A stretch of 64,000 nucleotides of DNA from Macropodus opercularis (lineage: Eukaryota > Chordata > Actinopteri > Anabantiformes > Osphronemidae). Under the pieces are notes generated by a model. It ran no database searches. It saw only the letters and a program-made list of their open reading frames with translations, and was not told the origin of the DNA. How positions within the stretch are numbered: the stretch's first letter is position 1; every line of letters begins with the position of its first letter. Made by a program: the position numbers and the translations under genes. Below are positions 11,501 through 24,600 of the stretch, piece after piece. The stretch is taken from contig JAUCMP010000026.1 of the NCBI GenBank assembly GCA_030770545.1, positions 2,026,501 to 2,090,500 of the forward strand, in the 5' to 3' direction.

Positions 11501-13838
11501 TAAAACGACACCCATCCCCGAGGTAATAAAAACCTCTCGGCTGAGCAGAACACCAGGGTGTGCACGAGAATAGAGAGAGGTGAGGAGAGCTGTTGCCTAG
11601 CAACCGGCAGGCCTGACAGGTGCTTTGTGGTGCTAGGATGTTGAGTTTGTCCAGTTGTTATCGTTTGGTCTGGTCTGATGTTCGTCGACACATTAACATC
11701 CAAAGGTTTTCCAGGACTGGTGGCTGTAGCAAAAACGAATCAGGTCCAAAGTAACGTAAGAGACTTTCAGATGAGACTGAGCAACATTTACTCTTTAATT
11801 CATGGATGTTTCCTCTCCTCCCAGAGACAACTCTGCATGCTCCAGTGTGTATTTAACACAACTGCAACCAAATGACCTCATTTCCTGCCTGGACTGACCA
11901 CAGCGGAGGTTTGTGGTGTGGCAGAGAGAATTATTGGACACAGTCGGCCCCTCCCTGCACCCAGACTCATTCTTCTATCATTCCAGCTCTGATAACATTT
12001 GCATCAGCACGTTTCTCTGTCTTCCTACAACCACCGGTCGCCGAGCAGCTGCTAACACAGGGAACAATGGGGCGGGGGCTCCTTCAAACTTCTCGGTCCG
12101 ACCCACGCGCATGGAGGCTCTGAGCGGTTGTAGGTTGGAGAGGAAGGCTTTCACAGGTGAAGAGGTGGGAGGATCCAGATTAAAACACGAGCAGAGGAGA
12201 AAAGCCTGGAGGTCAGCTGCGCTGCCAAGACGCAGCCTTTCATGCTCCCTTTCATCTGCCGCTCCTGCCTGAGCGAACGGAGGCGGGTGGGGAGTGGATG
12301 TGACGGGTGAGATGACACAATGGATGCAGGGAAGGCAGAGTGCTACTGAATCAATGTTAATCTTTCTGATAACAGACGCGTTTTTGATCTCCTGATTAAC
12401 ATTCAGTACCCGTTGCATCACGCTCAAAGGAAGTCGGCTAGTTTGGAAAATATTATCCGCAGACGGAAAGTGTCAAAGTGTATTTTGGCGATAACCTCCC
12501 AGATTGAAAGCTGACCCTCACATCACCCTGAGAACCAAGAGAAAGGCTCCTTTCATGACGGCTGCTGGCACCGTCGTGCTCACTTCTGCTGGGAGGACGC
12601 TTGACATGGGGCACAGCTGGACAGCTGCTGGGAAAAGCCGAGGGTCCCTTCCCACACAGGCCTTTTCATACAGCACCCAGTCCACGTACGGCGAGAAGCG
12701 GCGAGGACTCGCAGGCCTGTGTTGGAATCTTCTGACGCACGTCAACGAGGCTGCTCACGTGGTCGTCTGCATCTGAGCGGGAAGAGTGTTGCTCTCAACG
12801 GGACGTCGCTCTAAATGCGCGACTTTTCGAAACGCGCATTGAGTTTCGTGACAGCTGTGACGTATGAAAGGTGTAAACCACTGAGCGCAGAGCCTCCTCG
12901 TGACTCTCTCCAGAGGATTAGGTCCAGACGTGTGGGGCAGCTCCTCCGGTCTGAGGTGCTGGTTGCTCTCGAATCTCGTCTCTCCAGTTAGAATCGTCCT
13001 CAGTCTTTATTGCCCCACAAAGCGGCTGAACGTCATCCACAGACCCAACACTTCAGACAGCTCCACACGTCAACGCCCTCGGATTTCAGACAGGCTCAAA
13101 GGAAACCAGGTCGCTCACTGGAGAAAGTGCGTGATGCGCTCGCGGCCCCAACAGTTTGAAGTCTCTGTTTTAGCTTTTCCAGACAGATGCCACTGAACCT
13201 GCAAAATAAAATGCAAACTTTCCATCCACTGCCATTTATGCAACAATAAAGGAGGCTTGGATTCCTGGACCAGTGTAGCCGGAGTAAAACACACACAACA
13301 ATGGCCACAATCACGGTTGCAATCAAACAGCAGCTGTGTCAGTGCAGCTGTGTAAGTAGAAATTCATAATGTGAACTATGTAAACGGCAGCAGGGGTTGG
13401 GAACGAATCCAGCGCTGTGGGAATGTGAGCTCGCTGACGGGCAGGAGATGACAAGGTGAACTCCAGGGAAGAGGAAGGAAAGAGGAAGCAGAGATTATGT
13501 TTATGAAGTGGCCTCATTATGTAACCTTATAGGACCACATTACCATCACGGCCATTCCACGGATTTCTCATGGCTTCACATGGAAGAAAAATGGCGTCCG
13601 TTGTTTTTCTAGCTTGGCAGCTGTCGCGCTGCTCAGCCCTGTGGTCGCGGAGGATTGTGGCCCCGATGAGGCCCAGCGTTGTGAAGCAAAATGCAACGCC
13701 CCAAGAATGTGAACCCCCGCCCTCCGTGCTGTTGTTGCAATTATCACACTCCCCAGCTCATCACACACTTAGACAGGAACTGGACAAACACTTCAAATCA
13801 CAGCACGAGCGCTGGGAGACGGTGGAGGGGAAAAGCTC
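5553..13838. other. Intergenic DNA between fgfr3 and letm1, left part
   Basis: I see no supported gene here. Several open frames occur, notably around 9746-10577 where GC-rich DNA keeps three or four overlapping frames open on both strands. None shows splice-bounded structure or a known domain. A purine-rich block at about 10384-10500 is followed by a pyrimidine-rich block at 10516-10570. A lone B-box-like GGTTCGATGCC at 9464-9474 lacks a tRNA fold that I can draw. A shared dispersed motif begins at 13839. Confidence 0.45.
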
Positions 13839-13875
13839 GGGGTGGGCGGCCATCTGCCTCCACCGGCTGGAGCGA
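13839..13875 (+). repeat. Dispersed repeat fragment, copy 1 (GGGTGGGCGGCCA family)
   Basis: The sequence GGGTGGGCGGCCATCTGCCT followed by CCACCGGCTGGAG recurs, diverged, at 14519 and 20001. The 13-base core GGGTGGGCGGCCA is identical in all three copies, and a second block (ccgaccGGcyGga-like) follows 6-9 bases later. I recall a similar string in other percomorph intergenic DNA, so this is likely a short conserved piece of an old interspersed repeat. Confidence 0.5.
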
Positions 13876-14518
13876 GGGGCTTATATTCCCTTCGCCGTGA
13901 ATGGATGGATGTTGGATGGATTCCCACATTCCCAAAATAAATACATGGCGTTGTGTATATTTTAACCCATGGAGCATAAAGTCCTGTGGCATTTATGAAG
14001 ACAGACCAGCGTGTTTACGTTTGCAGAGCTGCCACATAGTGAAGCGTCAGACTTTTGTCTCTGTGGTTTGCAGCCAAAGCGGCAGTGGAGCAACTTTTCA
14101 TGTTTTACTGTGAAAGCTGCCTCACACTGTAAACGAATCAACAGTGAAAAAGCCCTAACTGCAGCTCGTTGTGTCATTAATTTCTCCACCGACTGCATAA
14201 GCAAAGGCAAACCTATAAATTAGCCGTGAGTGATCCATAGGTCGATGCAGAACACATTAATGAGCCGGGAGAGAATCCATCCAGTGCAAATGTTTACCCG
14301 GCCCGTTCATTTATCACTCTGTGCATTTAACGGCCTGATTTGTTCGCTATTTTCTTTGTCCTGTCGCCGGTGAATGGAAATATTCCCTCACCCAGAGACA
14401 CACAGTTGTGTCATCTTGAAATAGGTTTTACCTCTACAACGTTTAGCCAGTAAAGAATATGAATCTGGGTCAGCAACTGTGAAAAATAAAAAAATATAAT
14501 AACTAAACATCAGCACCA

Positions 14519-14552
14519 GGGTGGGCGGCCACTTGTCTGGACTGGTCAGAGG
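14519..14552 (+). repeat. Dispersed repeat fragment, copy 2 (GGGTGGGCGGCCA family)
   Basis: The copy shares the exact core GGGTGGGCGGCCA with 13839 and 20001, then diverges to CTTGTCTGGACTGGTCAGAG. It is the most diverged of the three copies in its second block and is only 0.7 kb from copy 1, in the same orientation. Confidence 0.45.
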
Positions 14553-15588
14553 AAGAAGAGGGAAACTCACAAGGGACAAAGCAACTATGGGTCCACTACC
14601 ACTTTTAGGTGGCTGCATATGTGTCTTGTACCTTAATTTGACCTTTCCAGAGTTTTGACTCCACGACGATTTTTATCTGTTTGAGAAGATGCCTTGTTGG
14701 TTTTCTGGGGCCTGTTGCAAACCGGGGACACACATACGGGAGGAAGGCTTCTCTAAAATGGGGCATAGCGTAAGATCTGAACGCATCCCAAAAGTCGCAG
14801 CTAATCCTGCCCCTGCAGCCCCGCGTCAGCTGTCCGCACCCCCTTCCAGCTGTCTCCCTAATGATATAGCTAATGAGGCGTCTGGGGGGTCTCGCTCTCA
14901 CACTGTATGAGCTAACCGGGAGGGGACGGCTGTGGCGAGCGCAGCCACTTTCCCACGTGTCCCGTTGTGTCCTGGTTCCTCTTTCATGGAATTTCATCAA
15001 CTCCTCCTGGAGCTTTTTGACCTGTAGTAGCTCTATTCCACAGAGGGAGATAAAGCGGAGCGTGACATGAAGCCGGGGCGTCGGAGTGATCCGTGAAATC
15101 CACCAATATCTGAGATTCATGAGCGGCCATGCACTTGAAAGGACGACCTGAGCCAATCAGTCGCATCTGCACCAGCAGTTCTGCATAATCAGCTGCGGGC
15201 TTTAATTCCTCTTCCAGCTGAAATCTTTGAGAGACGTACTAAGAGGACGTGAATTTGCTTCTTTCTGCCTGCCCTCACTTATCCCGTTCGCATTAGCATC
15301 TCCAGACCAGAGAGGCTTCCTTCAGCGGCAGCGCTTCAGCTGGTGCCTTGTGCCAAACAGGACCCAGACGTTTTCGACCCTCACTCATCGGAGCTTCATG
15401 AAGCAGCTCCCACTGCTTACTAAGAATAGAGCTCACAGAAGCTTTCAGGGTCAGATCATCTGACACGTGTGGGTTTCTCACAACTGAAGCACTTTTCAGG
15501 GAAATGAAGTTAAATGAAAGACTTAAATGTGTCAGTTAAGTGGTATAATTCTACCTGACGAGGAAAAGGACTGAAGCGGACTCGCGCT

Positions 15589-15613
15589 CAGTGGCCACTT
15601 TATTAGGTACACC
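15589..15613 (+). repeat. Transposon-terminus-like repeat (GGCCACTTTATTAGGTACACC)
   Basis: The string CAGTGGCCACTTTATTAGGT then ACACC is, from memory, the recurrent terminal sequence of an interspersed element abundant in many fish genomes, where copies end in a matching inverted form. Here only the terminus and a short unmatched flank are visible. No second terminus is found nearby, so this is a truncated copy. Assignment to a superfamily is not possible by eye. Confidence 0.5.
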
Positions 15614-16944
15614 CGTCTAATTCAGTCCACCACAGCAAAAGTACATCTTTACAAACGTCCTATAATGTGTTCACGTGTTTTCCTTTAGCATTTTAATACA
15701 TATAAAGTAAAACCGTCATGTTGCTCTGCTTCAGAATAACCGTTCGCAAACAACACAAGCCATTCTGGGAGAATAATGTGCTGCCGCCGACCCTCTGGAG
15801 GCTGCTGGGATTCTGGATGACAGCGAGGCAGAGCTCGTTAGGTCAGAGTCCTCTGTCTGCATGTGACGGAACCTCAGCCGATCGGACGGCGTGTTGTTTA
15901 AATGTAAAACCGAGGCCGGTGTTTACTCTCCGCACATGAACAATGACTCCGATCCACAGAATCTACTCTGTGGCCCTTTGCCGTTCCTCAGGGCAGCAGC
16001 GGGTAATGAAAACAAATGGCCGCGTAGCCGCGCTGCAGCGGCTCCATCCATCCCCATCGCTGCAGAGCTTCCCCGGCTCGGCGGCTCCATGCGACGGCCT
16101 GAAGACACGTCCAGCACTATTCTGCCTTAATAGACGTTATCAGGGCTCCAGGCGTCAAATATTGATCCATCTGGGTTATTACTGTAGTGAATAGCAAACC
16201 CTGTGTGTCTCACGCCTTTGTTCTCAGTCAGAGACGAGTCCAGATGCTTCTGAGTGGCCCGGTGTTGGAGAAGAACGCACTCTGTGCACATCCAGCCTCC
16301 GTCTGACTCCATTACACAAAGATTGGTTCATTTGCTGCTTACGCTCTGGACGTTTACCTGCTGAGGCCTTTAAATTACCAATCAGCTACTGAACACCAAA
16401 CAAAACAGACGAGACGGACAAAGGACGCATTTCATATCTCACTGATTGTTCTGACTTTGTGCCCCATCCACAAACACGAGAGGTAAAAGCTCTTTTTTTA
16501 TCCATATTATTAAGGTCCATTTTTATTCGTCTTCCTTGGTTCGAGCTGCTGCTGGTGGTGGGTGTGGATGAGAGCTGGCTCAGGATCGCATCGCTCTGCC
16601 AGACTCCTCTCCCCCTCATCAGCAGCAACCTGGCGGCTTTCCACAGATGTGTGCGCGTGGACGCCCTCCAAACACACTGGACCTGGACGCTTAAATGAAA
16701 ATGCAGTGGCGGAGAGGGAGGGAGCTCCACCTGTCCTCCCCCAGCCTCCCTCCCCTCCTCTCTGTTCTTGCACCGATCGATGATGTTACAAAGACTTTGA
16801 GGATTTGTTTCTTGTGATGATTCTTCTCCTTTTGTCTTATTTGCCCGTCTGCCGGCAGGATGCCTCCATACCTGAGCAACAGCCATTTCAGAGCGTGAGA
16901 CCTAACCCGCTTCCAGCACTAAGGTGAGCTGGTGCCCACTACTG

Positions 16945-17071
16945 ATTGGTGGACCACCTCAGCCACCAGGTGTGCCTGGGTAAGTGCTGACTCCTGATTG
17001 GTGGACGACTCCAATTAGCAGGTGTTCCGCCCAAATCTTCTAATTGGTTTGGCATCTGGTGCTCATCCAAT
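16945..17071. promoter_or_regulatory. Cluster of four CCAAT (NF-Y type) boxes
   Basis: Inverted CCAAT boxes (ATTGG) occur at 16945-16949, 16997-17001 and 17043-17047, and a direct CCAAT at 17067-17071. The first two sit in near-identical contexts (CTGATTGGTGGAC), so part of the cluster arose by a local duplication about 52 bp apart. Clustered CCAAT boxes are typical of NF-Y-bound promoters and of some retroelement LTRs. No gene start is evident downstream. Confidence 0.35.
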
Positions 17072-18979
17072 CACGGGCCCTCAGTCGTCACAGCGCTTGT
17101 TTCAACGCCCTCAGTTCAGGCTGGGCTGCTGCTTAGGAAAGAAACCGGTTGTGCTGTTATTGTTGCCTTGTCTGTCTTGGGTTGTGTTTTGGGGGTTGCT
17201 GAATTAGCTGAATTGTGTGGCTCTTGTTAGACCCTTGTGTTGTAGAGTTCTCAGTATAGGTCAGGTTCTGTTCAGCAGTCGTCCTTCCTCTTGTTTACTT
17301 GCATGTCCATGAACCAGGAAGTCGATGTTGCACCTTTTTGTAGCCAGAGTCACAAAGTCCAAGCCCGAAATGTGTCCATGACCCAACTAGTCAGTCTGTC
17401 TGTTAAAGTGCACATTTCATGTTGAAGCATCCTCACATTCTTCTGCATCGCGCTCCTACTTATTTGACTTTTCACTCTTGCTGGTCTCTAATTTCAAAGC
17501 GATCATCTGGAGACGGGGATGGTCTCTGTTCTGTCGTCATCGCCAGAGTCCAACACATCAATCACACATTTGTTTTCCATTTAACAGAGGCACTTTTAAG
17601 AAAGATGAAAATATCCCCTTGGCAGCGAGTGCGGTCCTCCTCCTTCAAGCCAGGCTGTTTAGCTGCTTTGCCCCCCTCCCACATCTGTCGTGTGGTTTGG
17701 TTTGGAACAGAGAAATGGAGGAGGGAGGGGCTTCAGCTCTGGGAATGTCATTTGAATCTCCTCACCTCTGCTCCGTGTGAAGCTCCATCATGTCTCCCTG
17801 ATTAGCTGGAGAACCATCTTCGGGATTCATACCTGTCGGATGTGCACAAGCGTTCTGAGAGACGAGCGCCTGCATGAGCACGGAGCAAAATGTTTTCACG
17901 CCGGGAACCCGCTGGAGGCGTCCCACATTCGGTCTTCAGGGCAATGTGGTGAAACTGTGCAGAGGCCAGAACCAGACTACAGGCTCGTTTCCTGGCCCGC
18001 TGGATGACGCTTTCAAGCACCGCCGCTGGTGTTTGGCTCATTATCTTCAAATCTCATGTGACCTGCCATCAATTCTAGATTTTCTACCTACTGGCAGCTA
18101 CAGAGAATCAGATTCACATCAGGGCAGTGTCTGTTCTGACTTTCTTTCCTTAAGACTCCAGGAGAAACTGAAGAAGGCGACGCTTCAAACGCTTTTTTGA
18201 TGCTGGGTCATTTCGGACAGTGAGTTCAAACCCTCCTAAGAAACGCACTGTAAACATTTACCTTCCTTAATAATTACTGCAAAAATATGAACCTGTGCCG
18301 TTTTGATTTCATTTCCTTATTTGGAAGATGCAAACATTCGGTCTAGGCCACAAATAATACTTAAGCTGACACAACTTCAAGGGTCCGTGTGATCTAACTT
18401 TCATCTGCCCACATCTGCAGAAGGTCTCGAGACGTAAGCCAGGAAACGTGGAACCACACAAAGTAAACAAGCGGGTCATAAGTAATGGAACAAACAGTCG
18501 GAGTCTAAACTTTCAGCTTCAATTTAATGGCTTTGACTAAAGGAATGAGTGTTTTCATACACAAACCCATTTAAGAGGCTCATTAATTATGCGACAGATG
18601 CCAGAGCGGTGCTGTAGCGCCTGGAGACGCGATGACGTCACGTTATGAAACTTCTCTGGATGCGAGTTAACTGATTTCACAACCAACTATTTTATTTGCA
18701 TATGATAAAAACTGTCAAATGTAAGAGCGAACTTTTTTTGACACTGGTTGACAGGTTGGAGTTCTGTGGTTCATTGCCGGGTAATTTCCCCAAAGAGGGA
18801 TTGAGGGTCATTATCTCAATAGAGAACAGATCTTCACCACCAAAGAGCTCAAATATTCACATCAGAAGACAAAAACCACTGGCTCTCTGAAGTGACTGCA
18901 AATTATAAAGCTTCCTGCCGCACAGTCAGTGTTTTGGTCGTGGCAAGCTCTTCCTCTGCTTCATCATCTACTTAAATCA

Positions 18980-19000
18980 GCATGATGATGATGATGATGG
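18980..19000. repeat. Trinucleotide microsatellite (ATG/GAT)n
   Basis: A short run of about six GAT units reads CATGATGATGATGATGATGG. It is a simple repeat with no open-frame context. Confidence 0.7.
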
Positions 19001-20000
19001 CTCACTGTTCAGTGCTGAGCTGATGCTGATGGGGGTCGAAGCAGTGAAACCGAAGCTCTGGACTCTGTTTGTTTTCACGGTCTGCCTGCGAATGTATAGC
19101 TGCACAGGCAAATTAGCCATAATGGTGATAAAACGCTGATGATGGCCCTTAAAAAGCTGTTAGTGAAAGAGCTGCCAATTAGTGGGAGGATGCTGATTAA
19201 ATGGGAACAGCACGGCTCCGTGGGCTCTGCTGCCTGGACACACATCCGGACGTGTGCGTGACTTCATGGACTCACCCTTGACCAGACTTGCTGCTCTAAG
19301 ACTCAAGTGGACGGAAACGCTTAAACACTTGAGGACTTCAAACCCCTTGAAGGATGCGCCGTCGTCCCGGCTCGCAGCAGCAGCAGTCAGGGTTTTGGTC
19401 TCGTGTGTTTGTCAGCTGAACTCTGAGATGCCACCAGACGCTGGGACCCGCTAGAACTCCTAATGAGTCTCTGAGGAGCAGCCAGGAAACCCTCTTTAAA
19501 ATCCTCCATTTCATAGCAGACATGCCAACGCTGCAACTTGCATCAGGCTTCACCACCTGCCGCACGGGACCACGGTCTCCCTCCCGCCACCACCCTGCAC
19601 CACACTGCGAACCTGAGCAGTCGGCCCAACGCTTGGCCTCCAGTCACCTGAGAGCATCATCTGCATTTAAATTAAAAGCCTCACTCGTTGTTATTCCGCA
19701 GGTTCAGGCTGCTTCACATCCGTCTGCGTATTTACTGTACGTTGAAAGGAAGCAGGTCTGGCTGTGTTATTTTTAGACGACGGGTGGATGTGATTAAACA
19801 ACTGAAGTAGACGGTAGTGAGGCAGAGAAATCCACAGAGAATCAGCTACGTGGGAGAGAACCAAACTCTTTCCAACATTTGAGATGAAACCTTCTCTTAC
19901 AGACGACAAACACCAGTCACAGGTGCTGCTGCTGCTTCCTGTCACCAATGTTTGCTGCACTGAGGTGATGCATGTGATGTGTTTTAGCAATAACAAACCA

Positions 20001-20035
20001 GGGTGGGCGGCCATCCGCCCCGACCGGCCGGATGA
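20001..20035 (+). repeat. Dispersed repeat fragment, copy 3 (GGGTGGGCGGCCA family)
   Basis: This copy reads GGGTGGGCGGCCATCCGCCC followed by CGACCGGCCGG. Both blocks match copy 1, including the CGACCGG half that is altered in copy 2. It lies inside a 144-codon open frame, which argues against that frame being a real gene. Confidence 0.5.
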
Positions 20036-21695
20036 GCTCTCACCTGTCTGGTCCACCTGTGTCATCAGCGCCACGTTCTCCTGCTCTCAGAAGCACAGCC
20101 ATCCTTTACAGCTCGGAACAAAGGAGCACTTAGATGTAAAGGTTGCAGACGTGCCTGATGGTTGTCTGGAAGAGGTGAAACAACCTTTAACAGCCCATCA
20201 TCTGTCACAAAGGCCTGTGTTCTTTATGCTGAACGGCACTAAAGATCTGCCTGAACTAAAGGAGCTGTTTAAAACGTACTTGGAAGTGGCGATAAGAGCT
20301 TATCACAAAGAAAAGTGATGGAAGGAATTGAGGAGACCTTTTTCTGCATTGGGATCATTTCACACAGTGGGACGGCCACCGTAGCAACATTTAGTTTTCT
20401 GTTAAAATCAACCACAGAATTGAAATAAAACTCGCAACGAAACGCCAGCACTGTGTGAAATTTGGGAGCTTTTACTGTCTTCTCTGTGTGACTGCGAGCT
20501 GCGCTGATGCAGCTCTCCAAGAAGTTCATCATCCTCTCTGGCGGGCGCCAACTCCTGTGACTGACCACAGAGGCTGGGTGGCCTCGGGTGACGAGCCAGG
20601 CTGTTTACAGACGCCAGAGTGAAGGTTAACTCGACGCCAGATAGCAGAGGTCAGCGGCAGCCTGCGAGACGGAGATGGATGTGTGTTTGGTCTGGAAGGG
20701 AGACGGGCCTGGAGACGCTCTCGCTCACAGAGAGGCCTCAGTGCACTTTTCCCACTAGCTCGCATGAAGTGAGCCAGCCACGAAACCAAATGTACCCTCA
20801 CACCAGCACTGACTCGTTTGGTTTTATCAGAGGCCTGTGACTAAAACCCATGTGTGCCACATTCCACGCCCTCATTCAGGAGGTTACCTGCTTAACATTT
20901 GCGCATCGAAGGCGTCTATCATGTTAAAAGGAAGAGGCTGAAATCGACCTTTCAGTGTAAAGTGATCGCTTCTTGAAGCAATTTCAGCGTAAGTGACGTT
21001 AAGTAGCTTTTTCCTGGCTCAGCCAAGTGACAGCTAAAGTCTTGTTTTCCTGTTTTCTCTGTCTTTGCAGTTACTCTGGCTAGTTTTACTGTTACCACCC
21101 GAACGTGCACATGCCCGTCAGGGTTGTTTAAAGTGCTGCTGTATTGCATTTCACCGTGATGTGTGAAATAAACAATTAGCCAGTTTACGTATAAATGGCA
21201 GGTTAGGTTTTCATTAAGAAGACCGAGCTGAACTCGGAGCAGTCGCGTTGTTTTAACTGTAGCTGCAGACATGGAAACGTAATCGGAGCAGAAAGGTTCA
21301 CAATTAGAGGGAAGTCATTTAGTATTTCTTTCACTCCCGATGCAGCGAAACGCCTCTCAGCTGAACCGACGCCCCAAAATGTGCAAGGACAAGCGGTTTC
21401 CTTTATTTTCCTTTTCTCAGTTGCTGTGTCTGACCTTGTTCTGCTCATTCATCACCCACCAGAGCAGAGAGTCAGTTGCCTGAAACCTCTGTCGCGTACT
21501 GCCACCTGGAGGCCGGGCCGCCGAACACACCCAGCAGCTGAGGCGCCGGCGCTTTGAACCTGGTTTCCCACTGACGCTAGTTTGTGTAGAATCCTCAAAC
21601 ATTACCCAAAGCATCAGGATGAAAAACGCCTTTAATGTGTGAGACAGGCAGCTGCTACAGACGACAGAGCCACAGAGAGAAGCTGTGCGCAGACG

Positions 21696-24600
21696 TTTAT
21701 TGCAGCTTGTTTCAGGAGACACAAGCAGCTCAGCATCCGGACGTCTCCGTTTACAAGCAGAGCAGTGTTCAGTACACGAGCAGAGCAGACGCAGCGACTC
21801 CTGCCTTGTGATGTTTTACATTGAAACGTGCTTCTTCTACATCCTCTCCTTCTCCTTAAAGTCCCTCTGTTGTAAAATGCTTTTTACAAAGCGGTGCATG
21901 AAGACAAACATTCAACTGTCGAGGAAAGAACAGCAGTGACAACATGACAACAACTCTTTGACAAAGTGATGAAAGCGGCACAAATGAACTTTAAATGCAG
22001 CAGGATGAAAACTTTCAGCTTCTGTTCCTGCACCTTGTTCTCCTTGATACTGATGTAAACCTGGGTGTCGTTCTGGGTAAAGTACTGATGAGGCTGCTGT
22101 GCCTTCGTAGTTTTTAGCGCACAGACTCAAATGATTGAAACGTGAAAGCGCAAGACGACAGATTTCTGGTTGGGTCTACAGCACAACCCTGAAACGCTCC
22201 ATCGCTCAAGCCCAGCGCACAAAGGGTTAAGACCCACATCTCGTGTATTTAATTGCGTGTCCTGCTCCAGTCTGTTAAAATAACCACTTAACACACAGGC
22301 CCTAAAACCGTCGCTGGAAAATCAGCCTGCTTGCATTCCAGCGGCGGAGGACAGAGGTTGTGTGGCGAGGCCAGTAACAACTGAGGAATGAGGTTAACTG
22401 CAAATGGCTGCACGGTGGCATGTGGAGACACACATCCTAAAATGGCTGTGGAGGCCACACGAGATGGAAACCAAACAAAACACGTGCAAATGGTTCAGTC
22501 AAAGCACATTTATTTTGCAAATGCTTCCTGACGTGAATACTCGATTTGTTTAAAAAAGAAAACTGGTGATTTTTGTACATTTAAAATTCAAGCTGAACTC
22601 AAATCAAATCCAAAAGCTGCATGATTCCTGCAAAACATTCCAAATGAAGAAAGTGTGATTTTATAAATAAACGACGTCAATTATTGTGCAACAAACTCCA
22701 GTGGGCCACAAATCAGACTGATCTGAAAGGACGCGTTTGTGAGTTTTCTTTAAGAGATTACCACCAAACGGAGGCTTTTCTAATCGGCTGTAACTGGGTT
22801 CTGGACATGACGCAGTGATGTCCAGCAGACGCAGCTGCTTGTCCTGAGCATGTGGAACGTGTTCTCTGGCAGCGTTAGCATTGGAGGCTAAGCTGAAGTG
22901 ACCGTGTGGTACGATGCGTCCGTGCTCCTACTGTAATACTACAAACCAGGGAGAGAAATAAAGCAGACGTTGCCGCACTAACCCTGCAGGTATCTAACGC
23001 TGCAAATAAAAAAAATCCAGCAAATGTCCTTTTCTACAACTACATTTCCATTTTCAGCGTCAGTCTTTCTTGCTTTCGGTCTCAAGCTGCCTTTTCAAAA
23101 GAGAAACTCCTGTTTTTATACATTCAGCAAAAAGACTTGCAAAGTGATTAAAATCCACATCACTTAACTTTTCTTTTAGTCACACTTTTTTGCCGATGGC
23201 CTGAGAATTAATTTAATTACAAATTAAACACTTGTTCCAGTTTAATGATTAAAAAGAAATAACAAAACTAAATGAGACAAAAGAACTTAAATACTTCTTC
23301 TAGTGCACATAATCCACAACCCTTCTTCAAACGCTCTTCGAGGACGGCTTGTTTGTAGATTATAACACTCAGCTTCCCTGAAACCACATTCATCGATTAA
23401 CACAGATCTACTGCATAAAAGTGCGTCAGCAGAGAGTGAGCTACACTCTGCTGTGTTTCCTGTTACTGGACCTCAGACAAAACACCAGTCATCATCAAGG
23501 CAGCTCATTTAAGCCCACTGTCCATGTTTCTTCTGCCACATGTGGCTCTTTGTTCCAAGACGGAGCAGCTTGAACAACGCAGCGCACCAGTGTCTGCTTC
23601 CAGCACTCAGCCACACAAACTACCTGGTTGCTTTGTGTTGGCTTTAGCAGCGACTCGGTGCCATTCTGCTGACCGTGTCTTGACACGGTGGCAGAGCTGT
23701 ACCTACACAGCTCTGCCCCGAGTGAGGCACAGAGAAACAAACAACTCTCTCCTGCTGAGTGTAATCGAGACGCTGTCGCAACGTTCCTCTGACGTGTTTA
23801 CACTAGCTGCTGATTTATGAGGGGAGAGTTATGCCATGTCCCGTCGGAGCATCTCTAACCTAAACACCACCGTCCTCTGGCGCTGGCTGTGGCCCATGTA
23901 TGGGGCGAGTGTTTACCCTGCACCCATCACTGTGAGTGGTCCCAGGCGAAGCAGAGCCCTCATCCCGTCAGCGCTGGGTCTGAACCAGGACGGTGCCTGA
24001 TGGAACTCGATCAAGCTCTTAATCATGCACCTTCGACAGCGGATTCCCGGAACGGTTGCTATGGAGCGACATCCACTTAGCGTTATCTCAAGCACCAGTC
24101 ATCCTCATTCACACCGGGACTCTTCTCTAGTTGCAGTGGAGGAGCGAGTCATGAGCTCCCCACTAGAGCTGCAGGGAGAGACTCAACCATCGCTTTACCC
24201 TGAGGAATCCCCGTTTACAACCCGCGCACATTCGCAGCCGCCGCGTAGAACAAACGCAGACAGTGTGTACCTCTGCAACCGAATCATCCAGGCGTCCACC
24301 CACAAACACAACTACACAGAAACAACACCAACGATATAACATTGTAGCAAAATCCTCAAAAAATAAATACACAACAGTATCTAATCGCTAATATGTGTCG
24401 AGAGAAGGCCACATTGTATTTAATCTATGAAGATAATCAAAATCTACAGTTGCCATTTCACTGATGTGCCTAAAATTAAATACCTACATTCACAAAAAAC
24501 TATTTTCACCCTTTGATCAGACGACTGAACAACTGAACTACTTCTGGACACAGAAACTAATAAACACACTTTACTGCTACACACAAACGGCCGACCGACA

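Larger units (their letters stand above)
15614..21689. other. Intergenic DNA between fgfr3 and letm1, right part
   Basis: No gene is supported. It contains four CCAAT boxes in 127 bp (16945-17071), a (GAT)n microsatellite at about 18980-19000 and the third dispersed repeat copy at 20001. AT-rich blocks with TAAT/ATTA cores at about 19100-19205 could be conserved non-coding elements, but this cannot be tested without alignment. A 144-codon open frame at 19884-20318 crosses the repeat copy and is probably chance. Confidence 0.4.

Noticed and set aside
14605..15156. 183-codon open frame on the minus strand
   Set aside because: It overlaps plus-strand frames of similar length; no domain or splice signals were recognised.
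19884..20318. 144-codon open frame on the plus strand
   Set aside because: It crosses the dispersed repeat copy at 20001, has no known domain and no exon partners.
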